Shown here: piece by piece, positions 8,805 to 19,599 of the stretch | Layout of the letters: every line of letters begins with the position of its first letter | Position numbering within the stretch: the first letter of the stretch is position 1 | NCBI GenBank assembly: GCA_027068915.1 | Contig: JAMOLT010000055.1 | Coordinates: 1 to 64,000, forward strand | Reading direction: 5' to 3' | Source: Sedimenticola sp. | GTDB taxonomy: Bacteria; Pseudomonadota; Gammaproteobacteria; Chromatiales; Chromatiaceae | Length of the DNA: 64,000 nucleotides | Notes under the pieces: model-generated | The model's input: only the letters and a program-made list of their open reading frames with translations | The model's database searches: none | Told to the model about the DNA's origin: nothing | Made by a program: the position numbers and the translations under genes

Positions 8805-9815
8805 ATGAATTATCAGCAGAAACTGGTTGGGCAATCCTCGGCTTTTCTCGAAACCCTTGAGCGGGTTTCGCAAGTTGCGCCTTTGTCCAGGCCGGTATTG
8901 ATTGTCGGTGAGCGTGGTACAGGTAAGGAGATGACCGTGGAGCGGCTGCATTTCCTTTCTCCCCGGTGGGAGAACATACTGGTCAAGCTCAATTGTGCGG
9001 CGTTGCCGGAAACGCTTCTGGAATCGGAGCTGTTTGGTTATGAGCCAGGCGCTTTTACCGGCGCTGGCAAGCGCCATGCGGGAAGGTTTGAGCGCGCCCA
9101 TGGAGGAACGCTGTTTCTGGATGAAATTGCCAGTATGTCATTGCGTTTGCAGGAAAAACTGCTGCGGGTGGTGGAATACGGCGAACTGGAGCGTGTAGGC
9201 GGGAATACCACCATTACCGTCGATGTGCGGGTTGTAGGCGCGGCCAATGTGGATCTGCCGGCGATGGCGAAAAGAGGAGAGTTTCGTGCCGATCTTCTGG
9301 ACAGGCTCAGTTTCGATGTCATTACCCTGCCGCCGTTGCGATTTCGCAAATCGGATATCCCCTTGCTTGCCGAGCAATTTGCCCTGGGAATGACCAGGGA
9401 ATTGCAGCGGGAGTATTTTGCAGGCTTTTCGGATACTGCGTTGTCGCGGATGAAAGCATATCCCTGGCCTGGCAATGTCCGGGAGCTGAAGAATGTGGTG
9501 GAGCGGGCGGTATACCGGGCGGCTGCCGATGAGTCGGTTACGGAGCTGGAGTTCGACCCTTTTGCATCACCGTGGCAACCGCATGAGAAGAATGAAGAGG
9601 AAACAGGGCAGCAGCTTGAAGCGGACTGTGAAGAGCGGCACTCAGCGGAAATTCCCGGAGATTTCAAGGTACATATCCGGGATTATGAGCAGATGTTGTT
9701 GCAGCGTGCGCTGGAGCAGAACAGATACAATCAGCGCCAGACAGCCCAGGCGCTGGGGCTGAGTTATGACCAGCTACGCGGGTACCTGAAAAAATACCGC
9801 TTATCCGGAAAGTAG
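8805..9815 (+). CDS. pspF: psp operon transcriptional activator (sigma-54 dependent AAA+)
   Basis: GERGTGKE Walker A, ESELFGYEPGAFTGA (GAFTGA loop), C-terminal Fis-like HTH; divergent from psp genes. Confidence 0.93.
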   Translation: MNYQQKLVGQSSAFLETLERVSQVAPLSRPVLIVGERGTGKEMTVERLHFLSPRWENILVKLNCAALPETLLESELFGYEPGAFTGAGKRHAGRFERAHGGTLFLDEIASMSLRLQEKLLRVVEYGELERVGGNTTITVDVRVVGAANVDLPAMAKRGEFRADLLDRLSFDVITLPPLRFRKSDIPLLAEQFALGMTRELQREYFAGFSDTALSRMKAYPWPGNVRELKNVVERAVYRAAADESVTELEFDPFASPWQPHEKNEEETGQQLEADCEERHSAEIPGDFKVHIRDYEQMLLQRALEQNRYNQRQTAQALGLSYDQLRGYLKKYRLSGK

Positions 9816-9878
9816 GAGCCAGCTTGGTTTTCCGATGGAGGTGATTGCTTGACCTGCCTGCGTGCGTTCAACATCCTG

Positions 9879-10895
9879 CTAAGCGGAAAAACAAGAGTGG
9901 ATTTTCTTCTGTAGATAGCGCGCACCCTGCATCCAAAAAATGCATCTAAGCAGGAGGCGGATCTGCCCGATAGTTCTGTATCCGATACCAAATAGTGGAA
10001 AACCATTTTTTATGGTCTTTAGAACATAGTGGAGAGGAGGATCAACAACAATGCAGTTTTTCCCCTTGAGAAAAATCGCTTCAGAAAACCCGGAAGGATT
10101 GCATATTATTATATCGCACTGAGATATCAACTCAATTTCGGCCAGCCAGCCTTTTCCAGGAAGATAGTGAAGATTTTCATGGGTAAAATTTAATCCATAT
10201 TCCGGAAATTTTGCATCCACATAGTATTTATTTTCCTCGGTGGTTTTTACTTTCATGCCAGCGACAATTACATGGCAATTCCAATCATCGATGGCTTGAT
10301 GTAGCACCTGAGAGTACTTCTTAATCAGTGTTTTTTCATCTGGTGTAAATAGAGGGTTAATTGCGCCTCCGGCATTTCGGTAGCGCCACATGAACCCAAT
10401 TGTTTTTCCGGAAAACACTCCTGTGGGTAATGTGGAGAGAATGGTTTCGAAGTTTTTGATACCTGTTTCCGACCACGGCAGTATCGAGCGCTGAATGTCT
10501 TCTGGCCGCATGTGCTTCAAATAAATATGTGGCAGTAAATTGTTCTTGCGGTCAATCTTGGCAAGTGTATCTGGGTTTAGTGTAGATAGGACTTCTTCAT
10601 TGAGCTCTTCATCAAATACCTGAAATTGATAAAAAGAATCAATTGAAATATCTTTAATTTTATCTACATATGCCACTGTTTTTGCGAAACTTAAATCCAG
10701 TTTTAAAAATTCTTCCATACGGTAGCGGTTTGCAAAAAATAAATGGAAACTCTTTTCGGGATGCTTTCTGGCCAGGTCGACGATACATAACAGCTGTTCG
10801 AAGTAATCTCCGTATGCCCCATGGAGTATGGTGGCAATGTCTTTTTGGTTGCCTTTTGCGGGCGCAAGTCTGTAACTGTTTTGGATCATGTCCAT
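9879..10895 (-). CDS. hypothetical protein, possible glycosyltransferase-like fold
   Basis: 338-aa ORF, AT-richer than neighbours; no family confidently recognised. Confidence 0.5.
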   Translation of the reverse strand: MDMIQNSYRLAPAKGNQKDIATILHGAYGDYFEQLLCIVDLARKHPEKSFHLFFANRYRMEEFLKLDLSFAKTVAYVDKIKDISIDSFYQFQVFDEELNEEVLSTLNPDTLAKIDRKNNLLPHIYLKHMRPEDIQRSILPWSETGIKNFETILSTLPTGVFSGKTIGFMWRYRNAGGAINPLFTPDEKTLIKKYSQVLHQAIDDWNCHVIVAGMKVKTTEENKYYVDAKFPEYGLNFTHENLHYLPGKGWLAEIELISQCDIIICNPSGFSEAIFLKGKNCIVVDPPLHYVLKTIKNGFPLFGIGYRTIGQIRLLLRCIFWMQGARYLQKKIHSCFSA

Positions 10896-11036
10896 ATGGG
10901 TTCTATTTGGTGAATATGGTTCGGATAAACAGGGTATGCATGGTCACTATTCCTTCCCCGGAAGAGGATACTGATAATATATTAACATTGTTATACCAGT
11001 ATGATGTGACGTATAAAGGGCACATATCAGCGTGGC

Positions 11037-11120
11037 GGGAAGCCGTCAGCTGCAAGGCGCGTCTCACAGGGAGTGGCACGCCCTTTGCAAGAGACGCAAC
11101 ACCGCAGATGACGGCTTCCC
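11037..11120. repeat. large nested hairpin / inverted repeat
   Basis: GGGAAGCCGTCA...TGACGGCTTCCC (12-bp perfect arms) enclosing CTGC/GCAG, GCGTCTC/GAGACGC and AGGG/CCCT stems. Confidence 0.7.
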
Positions 11121-11163
11121 CCGTGCCGCAGGGAGGCTCGTAAATGACCCAGTCCCGCATTGC

Positions 11164-11192
11164 CTAACAGGATATTTTTCAACGGCCTGCTA
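11164..11192. repeat. fragment of the five-hairpin element (left and right ends fused)
   Basis: TAACAGGATATTTTTCAACGGCCTGCTAA resembles the two ends of the 53357 and 62474 copies without the interior. Confidence 0.5.
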
Positions 11193-11193
11193 A

Positions 11194-11223
11194 AGAAAAA
11201 ACCCCGCACATGGCGGGGTTTAA
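11194..11223 (-). terminator. intrinsic terminator of rpmB-rpmG
   Basis: AACCCCGC/GCGGGGTT stem followed on the minus strand by TTTTTTCTTT. Confidence 0.85.
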
Positions 11224-11250
11224 GGGTGTGGGGTGCTATCTTAAAGAGGC

Positions 11251-11418
11251 TTACTTGATCTTGCCTTCCTTGTACATTACATGCTTGCGCGCCTTGGGAT
11301 CATATTTCTTGATTTCCATTTTCCCTGCCTGGGTGCGCTTGTTTTTTGTGGTGGTGTAGAAGTGCCCGGTATTGGCGCTGGAAACCAGACGAATTTTTTC
11401 ACGAACTGCTTTTGCCAT
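11251..11418 (-). CDS. rpmG: 50S ribosomal protein L33
   Basis: Translated by eye: [55 protein letters not shown] (55 aa); not in the ORF list. Confidence 0.97.
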   Translation of the reverse strand: MAKAVREKIRLVSSANTGHFYTTTKNKRTQAGKMEIKKYDPKARKHVMYKEGKIK

Positions 11419-11429
11419 GATCTACTCCT

Positions 11430-11666
11430 TTATACCTTTTCGCCACGTGCGCGGATTTCCGCGAGCACACTGTCAATGCCTTTCTTGTCGATGGTACGCA
11501 TACCAGCGGCAGTAACGCGCAGGCGAACCCAGCGCTGTTCGCTTTCTACCCAGAAGCGATGATAATGAAGGTTGGGCAGGAAACGACGGCGAGTCTTCTT
11601 GTGGGAATGGGAAACATTGTTTCCGGAAACCGGTCGCTTGCCTGTTACCTGGCATACTTTGGACAT
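11430..11666 (-). CDS. rpmB: 50S ribosomal protein L28
   Basis: [39 protein letters not shown]; start internal to the 110-aa ORF. Confidence 0.97.
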   Translation of the reverse strand: MSKVCQVTGKRPVSGNNVSHSHKKTRRRFLPNLHYHRFWVESEQRWVRLRVTAAGMRTIDKKGIDSVLAEIRARGEKV

Positions 11667-11857
11667 GGTCTTGGCCTCAAATTCTGGTTCAACAGACCCA
11701 AGAAATCGGCTTGGGCCGCAATAAAGACGCGCATTTATACCAGAGCCGCACCTTCTTGGCAAATTTTCTTGCTGTGCACATGCTTACAGAAGAGCTGGGG
11801 CACAGCTTCTGTTTCCAACTATACTTGCATATAGAATGATGGTTTGTAAGGAGAAAT

Positions 11858-12382
11858 GTGCTTGTGGACGATGATATTTCCGAACCAGTACTGGGTGAGA
11901 CTCATGGCGCGCTACATGCTGATGGATTGGGCGCATTGCGCAAACACAGTTGCCAGATGGTGGCCCAATGTCGTCGCCGCCTGGTGATATACAGTTTTCG
12001 GCTCAATCCGGAAGTTTATAACCAGCGCTGTTTTGTTGAAGCAACCCGGCAATTGATTATACGCCACGCCAACACCCGTGTTCAGATCCTGGTTGCAGAA
12101 ACCAGTGAGCTGGGAAAAGGGGGAAACAGGCTGGTGCAGCTTGCACAGGATCTGGCCAGCAGTGTGGAAATCCGGCGGCGTGCAGAAGAGTTCAGGGGCA
12201 ACCAGCGCAGTTTCATGCTGGCCGATGGCTGTGGCTACATTCTGAGAAACATGTGGAGCGATCTGGGCAATATCCGGCTGGACTACAATGCACCCCCTGT
12301 GGTGCGGAACCTGGTGGATGACTTCCTGCTGGAATGGGAGAAAAGCGAAGCTGATCCGTCATTGCGGAGACTATCAATATAG
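11858..12382 (+). CDS. conserved hypothetical protein, PLD-like fold suspected
   Basis: 174 aa; resembles the small uncharacterised proteins often found between rpmB and radC in gammaproteobacteria. Confidence 0.55.
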   Translation: MLVDDDISEPVLGETHGALHADGLGALRKHSCQMVAQCRRRLVIYSFRLNPEVYNQRCFVEATRQLIIRHANTRVQILVAETSELGKGGNRLVQLAQDLASSVEIRRRAEEFRGNQRSFMLADGCGYILRNMWSDLGNIRLDYNAPPVVRNLVDDFLLEWEKSEADPSLRRLSI

Positions 12383-12443
12383 GGCGTTTCGAATAATTCG
12401 GTTTTCGTCACACGCAGTACACCAGGGATGCTCGAATAGGATC

Positions 12444-13118
12444 CTATATTACCCCGCGTTCCGCCAGGGATATGCTGTTTTCATATCCCACCACAATGTG
12501 ATCCAGCACCCGCACATCGATGAGAGCCAATGCTTCTTTCAAGCGCAGGGTAATTTGTTCGTCAGCCTGACTGGGTTCCGCTACTCCGGAGGGATGATTG
12601 TGGCTGAAGATGACTGCTGCAGCATTGTGATGCAAAGACCGGCGTACAACTTCCCGAGGATAAACGCTGGCGCCATCGATCGTTCCCTGAAACAGCTCTT
12701 CGAAAGCGATGATGCGGTGCCGATTGTCCAGAAACAGGCAGGCAAACACCTCATACGGGTAGGATTGCAGTCTGAGGCGCAGGTAGCGTTGGGTTTGCTC
12801 GGGAGAGGTTAGGGCATCACCCCTTTCAAGAGATTCGCGCAAGTGGCGGTGAGCCATCTCGATAATCGCCTGTAGCTGGCAGAACTTTGCATCCCCCAGG
12901 CCGTGCATGGAGCAGAACTCTGTGCGGCTGGCGGCAAGAAGGGAGCGCAAGCTGCCGAATTGCTGCAGTAAGTTGCGTGCCAGGTCCAGCGCGCTGTTTC
13001 CCGGGGTGCCGGTTCTTAGAAAAATTGCGAGGAGCTCTGCGTCAGATAATGCCTGTGCTCCGGAGCGCAGCAGTTTTTCTCTGGGACGTTCCTGTTCCGG
13101 CCAGTCTGAAATTGCCAT
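12444..13118 (-). CDS. radC: RadC family JAB-domain protein
   Basis: [37 protein letters not shown] and HNHPSG motif. Confidence 0.93.
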   Translation of the reverse strand: MAISDWPEQERPREKLLRSGAQALSDAELLAIFLRTGTPGNSALDLARNLLQQFGSLRSLLAASRTEFCSMHGLGDAKFCQLQAIIEMAHRHLRESLERGDALTSPEQTQRYLRLRLQSYPYEVFACLFLDNRHRIIAFEELFQGTIDGASVYPREVVRRSLHHNAAAVIFSHNHPSGVAEPSQADEQITLRLKEALALIDVRVLDHIVVGYENSISLAERGVI

Positions 13119-13257
13119 ATCTTCATCCATGAAGCATTCGATCGGAATGGCAAGCTTAGCGCATTTTCCAGTAGAAATTCCAGTGGTTGAGTTCCTTTGC
13201 ATGGCTTCCCGCATGAGTTATTCTTGGGTATTCTTAGGTTATACGCTTTGGTGAAAA

Positions 13258-14475
13258 GTGACGAATACCGGTACTGAATGCCTCCTGCTGGGAGTAACGG
13301 GGGGGATTTCCGCCTACAAAAGTGTGGAACTGGCCAGGCTTCTGGTTGCGTCAGGTGCCCGAGTTCGGGTGGTGATGACAGAAGCGGCGACCCGGTTCGT
13401 TACCCCCCTGACTTTTCAGGCGGTAACCGGGAACCCTGTGCGTTGTCATTTGTTCGACGAAGAGCACGAAGCAGCAATGGGCCACATCGAGTTGGCACGC
13501 TGGGCGGATCAGATGCTGATAGCCCCTGCCACTGCTGATTTCCTGGCTCGTATGGCCCAGGGTCTGGCGGGTGATCTTCTCTCAACCCTGTATCTTGCCA
13601 GCGCGGTGCCGGTAAGCGTGGCGCCGGCAATGAACGTGCATATGTGGCGGCATGCAGCGGTTCAGCAGAATCTTTCTGTACTTGCATCCCGGGGGGTGAA
13701 TATTCTCGGGCCGGATTCCGGAGAACAGGCCTGCGGTGATGCCGGCCCTGGTCGCATGCTGGAACCCATGGATATCGTGGCGGCGCTTGGTTCTTTGAAT
13801 CGCAGGGGAATGTTTGCCGGAAACAAGGTATTAATTACAGCGGGTCCTACTCAAGAAGCCATTGATCCTGTAAGATTTGTTGGCAACAGAAGCTCGGGGA
13901 AGATGGGGTTTGCCCTGGCGGAGGCGTTCGTGCGAGAAGGTGCAGAGGTGGTGCTGGTGTCTGGCCCGGTTGCATTGCGTACGCCGCCGGGGGTACGGCG
14001 CATTAATGTGCAAACTGCGTTGCAGATGCACGGGGCCGTGTTTGAGAACATCAAAAAAACAGATATATTTGCAAGCTGTGCAGCGGTAGCGGATTACCGC
14101 CCCGAGCTGCCTGAAGAGCAAAAGATAAAAAAGACGTCAGAAAGGCTTGCTCTTAATCTGGTGAGGAACCCGGATATTCTGGCGGAGGTTGCTGCGCTGA
14201 AAGACGGACCTTATACGCTGGGGTTTGCTGCGGAAACAGAAAATCTGGCCGAAAATGCCAGGGCAAAGCTTCTGGCCAAGAAACTGAATATGCTGGCGGC
14301 AAACCCGGTTGGCGACAACCTGGGTTTTGAGCGCGATGACAACTCGTTGCTGGTCATCTGGCCTGGTGGTGAAAAGCAATTGCCTGTGCAAGACAAGGGG
14401 GCCTTGGCGCAATCACTGCTCGGGATACTGGGGCAGCAATACCAGGCCCATGTTGGTCATGTCAAAGGGAGTTGA
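13258..14475 (+). CDS. coaBC: bifunctional phosphopantothenoylcysteine decarboxylase/synthase (GTG start)
   Basis: LLGVTGGISAYKSVELARLL, APAMNVHMW, ITAGPTQEAIDPVRFVGNRSSGKMG. Confidence 0.96.
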   Translation: MTNTGTECLLLGVTGGISAYKSVELARLLVASGARVRVVMTEAATRFVTPLTFQAVTGNPVRCHLFDEEHEAAMGHIELARWADQMLIAPATADFLARMAQGLAGDLLSTLYLASAVPVSVAPAMNVHMWRHAAVQQNLSVLASRGVNILGPDSGEQACGDAGPGRMLEPMDIVAALGSLNRRGMFAGNKVLITAGPTQEAIDPVRFVGNRSSGKMGFALAEAFVREGAEVVLVSGPVALRTPPGVRRINVQTALQMHGAVFENIKKTDIFASCAAVADYRPELPEEQKIKKTSERLALNLVRNPDILAEVAALKDGPYTLGFAAETENLAENARAKLLAKKLNMLAANPVGDNLGFERDDNSLLVIWPGGEKQLPVQDKGALAQSLLGILGQQYQAHVGHVKGS

Positions 14476-14506
14476 TTTTCTCTGGTTTTTGGAACTGACA
14501 CATTAT

Positions 14507-14546
14507 CCGGTGGGAAATAGGGATTACCGGTGGGAAATAGGGATTA
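14507..14546 (+). repeat. 20-bp perfect tandem duplication upstream of algC
   Basis: CCGGTGGGAAATAGGGATTA twice in tandem, ending 1 nt before the ATG at 14548. Confidence 0.95.
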
Positions 14547-14547
14547 A

Positions 14548-17037
14548 ATGATTGGGAAAAAAAAGCAAGCTCCCGCAGTAGAGAGTGCTGGGCAACTGCC
14601 ACCAGGCAGCGCCAAGCCGCGCTCGATGTTTCATTATTATGTCCCCGTGCTTGTAGCTGCGGTGGTGTTGATCTCTGCATTGGTAGCGGGGCAAAGCTGG
14701 TTGGGTAAATACAAAGCTGATTCCAGATTGGAGCAGTCGGCGAAATCCCTTGTAAATGCTGTGCAGAAATATGTCGGCGCTGTAGTGCAGGGCAAGTCAG
14801 AGCTGGTTCGGCTGGCAACTGTTGAGCCGGTTGTGCTGAAGGCGGTGAGCGCCGGGGAACAGGCAATGCTGGATGCGGGCAAGGCGCTTGAGGCCAGATT
14901 GCCGGATGCGCTTTCTGTCAGACTGCTGCCGGCAAAAGACTGGGACGATGCCAAAGTGCAGGCGACTTTGTTTGGCAGCTATGCAGCCGCAGATATGTTT
15001 CAGCGGGTGCGTGCCAAGGCTGAATCGGTACCGGTAGAGGCGCTCAAGGGCGCTGACGGAAAAGTATATTTCCTGATTGCCATGCCTGTGAAAGAGGCGG
15101 AACAACTCTCAGGGGTTCTTTTCGTTACGTTTCCTCTTCAACTTCTCTCCGCCGATTTGAAGGGTTTGTACATTCAGGATGTCGGCATACGGCTGGAGCA
15201 AGATACTGGCATGCCTTTGGTTGCTTTGGGTGGTCCGGTCAATGAAAGTGCTGGTGAAAGAGTGCCCGTGCCAGGCACCTTGTGGCATATAACCTATGCC
15301 CATACCGGCTCTGTTGGCCTGCCTATTCCTATCCTGGCGGCTTTGGCTGCTGCCACCATTTCCCTGTTGGCGCTGATTGTATTCTGGAGCTATCGGCGTT
15401 TGCGAAAAGACTATCAGGTGGACATGGGCATGACAGTCACCCTGGTGGATGCCACATTGAAGCGTCTGGGTTCCACTGCCCGGCAGCCGCACCTTCTGGA
15501 GTCCGTACCCGCGATAGAGATGCTGACACGTTATGCGCAGGCTGCGCACACGGCCTCGTCAGAAGCAGGGCACAGAGAAAATAAGGCAGGTCAGGTTCGT
15601 GTCAGGGTCGATGATCTGGAGAGAGACAAAGAGCAGCAGCAGGAGATTCGCCAGATTCTTCCAGAACAGTTGCCTGAATCCATATTCCGGAAGAATGTGA
15701 TACGCGGGCACGGCGGAATGGATCTGAATGCGGACATTGCCCAGGCGGTCGGCCTGGTTGTGGGCAGCATGGTGCAGGAAGCGGGCGGGGAGAGTCTACT
15801 GGTTGGACGGGATAATCGTCCGGCGAGTAGTGAATACACTGCTTCCCTGATTGCGGGTGTTCTGGCATCCGGCTGTGATGTGGTTGACGTGGAAATTGCG
15901 CCCATGCCGTTGCTGTCCTTTGGCACCAGGGTGTCGTCCAGTAGCTCAGCAGTAATGGTGACTGGTGGTCATGGTTCGGTGGACAGCAACGGGTTCAAGA
16001 TCATCGTGGACGGGCAACCATTGGCGCAGCAGCAATTGCTGGAGATTCGGGAGCGTATTTTGGCCGGAAGCTGCCGCAAGGGAGTGGGGCAGCTAGCCTC
16101 GGGGGACATGAGTGGAGAGTATATTCGTACGATCTGCGAAGATGTGCAGCTGATTGATGGTTTGAAGGTGGTGCTGGATTGCGGCAATGGTATTGCCGGT
16201 TCCCTGGCGGTGCACTTGCTGGAAGAGCTGGGTTGTGAAGTCATCCAACTGTTTTGCGAGCCGGATGGTTCCTATCCCAATCGTCCGGCCGATCCGTCAA
16301 ATGTGGAAAACCTGGTGGCGCTGAGTACCGAGGTTCAGGCGCAGGAAGCGGATATTGGCATTGCGCTGGACGTGGATGGAGATGCATTGGCGATTGTGGA
16401 CGAGAAAGGCCGGGTGATCGCAGCAGACGAGATCATCATGAAGCTTGGCAGCGATATTATCCATCGTCACCCCGGAGCAGATGTGATTTATGATGTGGCA
16501 TGCAGCGCCAACCTGCCGGCGATGGTTCTCGCGAGCGGTGGCCGCCCCATTCTGTGGAAAACCGGCCATGTGGAAATGCAGCAAAAGCTGAGGGAAACCG
16601 GTGGCATGCTGGCAGGCGAGATGTCCGGGCATATCTACATCCAGGAGCGCTGGTACGGATTTGATGACGGCCTGTATACCGCAGCGCGCTTGCTGGAAAT
16701 ACTCTCCCTGGAGTCTGTGCCGGTCTCGGAGGCTTTTGCTGAATACAAGTCTGAATTCTCAACTCCGTTAATGCAGGTGGAAACCCCGGAGGGGCGGGCA
16801 GAACAGGTTGTTGCCGCGATGTGCCAACTCGGGGATTTTGCCGGTGCCGATACGGTTGATCTGGATGGCCTGCGGGTGGAATATACCGAAGCCTGGGGCT
16901 TGGTGCGAGCGTCCCATACCCAGCCGGCATTGATCTTCCGCTTCGAGGCCACCAGTGAAGAAGCGTTGGCCGAGATCCAGGATAACTTCCGCACCCTGCT
17001 TGCGCAGGTGGCGCCAGAATTGCCCTTGCCTTTCTGA
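14548..17037 (+). CDS. algC: phosphomannomutase/phosphoglucomutase with N-terminal membrane/periplasmic extension
   Basis: 829 aa; VMVTGGHGS, DVDGDALA and GEMSGHIY phosphohexomutase motifs in the C-terminal half; TM segments in first ~290 aa. Confidence 0.9.
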   Translation: MIGKKKQAPAVESAGQLPPGSAKPRSMFHYYVPVLVAAVVLISALVAGQSWLGKYKADSRLEQSAKSLVNAVQKYVGAVVQGKSELVRLATVEPVVLKAVSAGEQAMLDAGKALEARLPDALSVRLLPAKDWDDAKVQATLFGSYAAADMFQRVRAKAESVPVEALKGADGKVYFLIAMPVKEAEQLSGVLFVTFPLQLLSADLKGLYIQDVGIRLEQDTGMPLVALGGPVNESAGERVPVPGTLWHITYAHTGSVGLPIPILAALAAATISLLALIVFWSYRRLRKDYQVDMGMTVTLVDATLKRLGSTARQPHLLESVPAIEMLTRYAQAAHTASSEAGHRENKAGQVRVRVDDLERDKEQQQEIRQILPEQLPESIFRKNVIRGHGGMDLNADIAQAVGLVVGSMVQEAGGESLLVGRDNRPASSEYTASLIAGVLASGCDVVDVEIAPMPLLSFGTRVSSSSSAVMVTGGHGSVDSNGFKIIVDGQPLAQQQLLEIRERILAGSCRKGVGQLASGDMSGEYIRTICEDVQLIDGLKVVLDCGNGIAGSLAVHLLEELGCEVIQLFCEPDGSYPNRPADPSNVENLVALSTEVQAQEADIGIALDVDGDALAIVDEKGRVIAADEIIMKLGSDIIHRHPGADVIYDVACSANLPAMVLASGGRPILWKTGHVEMQQKLRETGGMLAGEMSGHIYIQERWYGFDDGLYTAARLLEILSLESVPVSEAFAEYKSEFSTPLMQVETPEGRAEQVVAAMCQLGDFAGADTVDLDGLRVEYTEAWGLVRASHTQPALIFRFEATSEEALAEIQDNFRTLLAQVAPELPLPF

Positions 17038-17079
17038 TGCCGTGTTTCCTTCTGTATGATTCCACCGTTTCCTGAGTAG

Positions 17080-18548
<1,469 letters not shown>

Positions 18549-18557
18549 ACGGAAACG

Positions 18558-19532
18558 CTATTTTTTTCCAAGAATTGCTGCGCGGAAGTTCTCCCGGATT
18601 TTTATCGCCTCCGGACGATTGCACCAGGTATCCGTGGCGACTTCTTTCCTGCACTGAATGTCCAGGAAGATGAGTTCAGACTGATCCTTACGTGGGCGCA
18701 GCCTGGATGCGGTGATGCTCAGATCTTCGTTCTTTCTCGGAGGCTGGGTAATGAAGATTTTGTCAGAGTCCACATATACCGGTGTGGTTGCGTGTTTTTT
18801 TGCATAGGCTTTGGCTTTTTTCCAGAGCTTGTTGCAGTGCGCCGTATCCTCGCAATGCACAACGGTTTTGACAATGGCGTCGTCATTCTTGTGCTCGGTT
18901 TCCGCCAGAACCTGGGCGCGGTTGTCCGCTTTCAGTTTTGACAGGGTGCGGAAACGCTCCAGATCTTGTGCATACTTGCTGCGAATGGTGTCCTTGTCTT
19001 TCTCCTGGCGCAGGATAGAGGCATAGCTGTCATTGATTTCCTTGCGCGTGTTATCTATGCCGGTTTGTAGTTGCGCGGGAATTTGCTTGCCCTGGCGCTC
19101 GAGATTGGCGGCTCTTTTTTTATAGCCGGAGAGGCGTTCTTTGAGCCGGGTGATGTTGGTGTAGGTAATGCGAATCTGTGAATCGATGGTTGCCAGTTTC
19201 CCGTCCCTGGCGAGGATGATGTCATCTTCGCTGCGGTAACTGTTCAGCAAAACCCGGTCTTTGGCCTGTTGTTTAGCGATCTGTCGCTGGGTTTCTTCCC
19301 TGAGCCTTTTTACCCTCTCTTCCTCGGCGATTTCCTCTGGAGTTTTGGCTCGCCCTGTTCTGTCGATTACCAGCCCGCGCCTGTCCAGCTTCTCATGAGA
19401 TTTCTTCACCGCAGTGGGGGGTAGTTTGTCGGAATACTGTACATTTCCCTGCTCATCCACCCATTTGTAGAGTTTGGCATTGGCAGAGTGACTGATAACA
19501 ATCAACAAAGCGAGGAAAAAACAGATACGCAT
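18558..19532 (-). CDS. DUF4124 domain-containing exported protein
   Basis: Signal peptide then KLYKWVDEQGNVQYSDKLPP. Confidence 0.85.
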   Translation of the reverse strand: MRICFFLALLIVISHSANAKLYKWVDEQGNVQYSDKLPPTAVKKSHEKLDRRGLVIDRTGRAKTPEEIAEEERVKRLREETQRQIAKQQAKDRVLLNSYRSEDDIILARDGKLATIDSQIRITYTNITRLKERLSGYKKRAANLERQGKQIPAQLQTGIDNTRKEINDSYASILRQEKDKDTIRSKYAQDLERFRTLSKLKADNRAQVLAETEHKNDDAIVKTVVHCEDTAHCNKLWKKAKAYAKKHATTPVYVDSDKIFITQPPRKNEDLSITASRLRPRKDQSELIFLDIQCRKEVATDTWCNRPEAIKIRENFRAAILGKK

Positions 19533-19599
19533 AATTTTACTGCCTTATGATGAGAAACACCGGTAGAGGATAATCAATTTAGTGGGAAAATACACCTAA

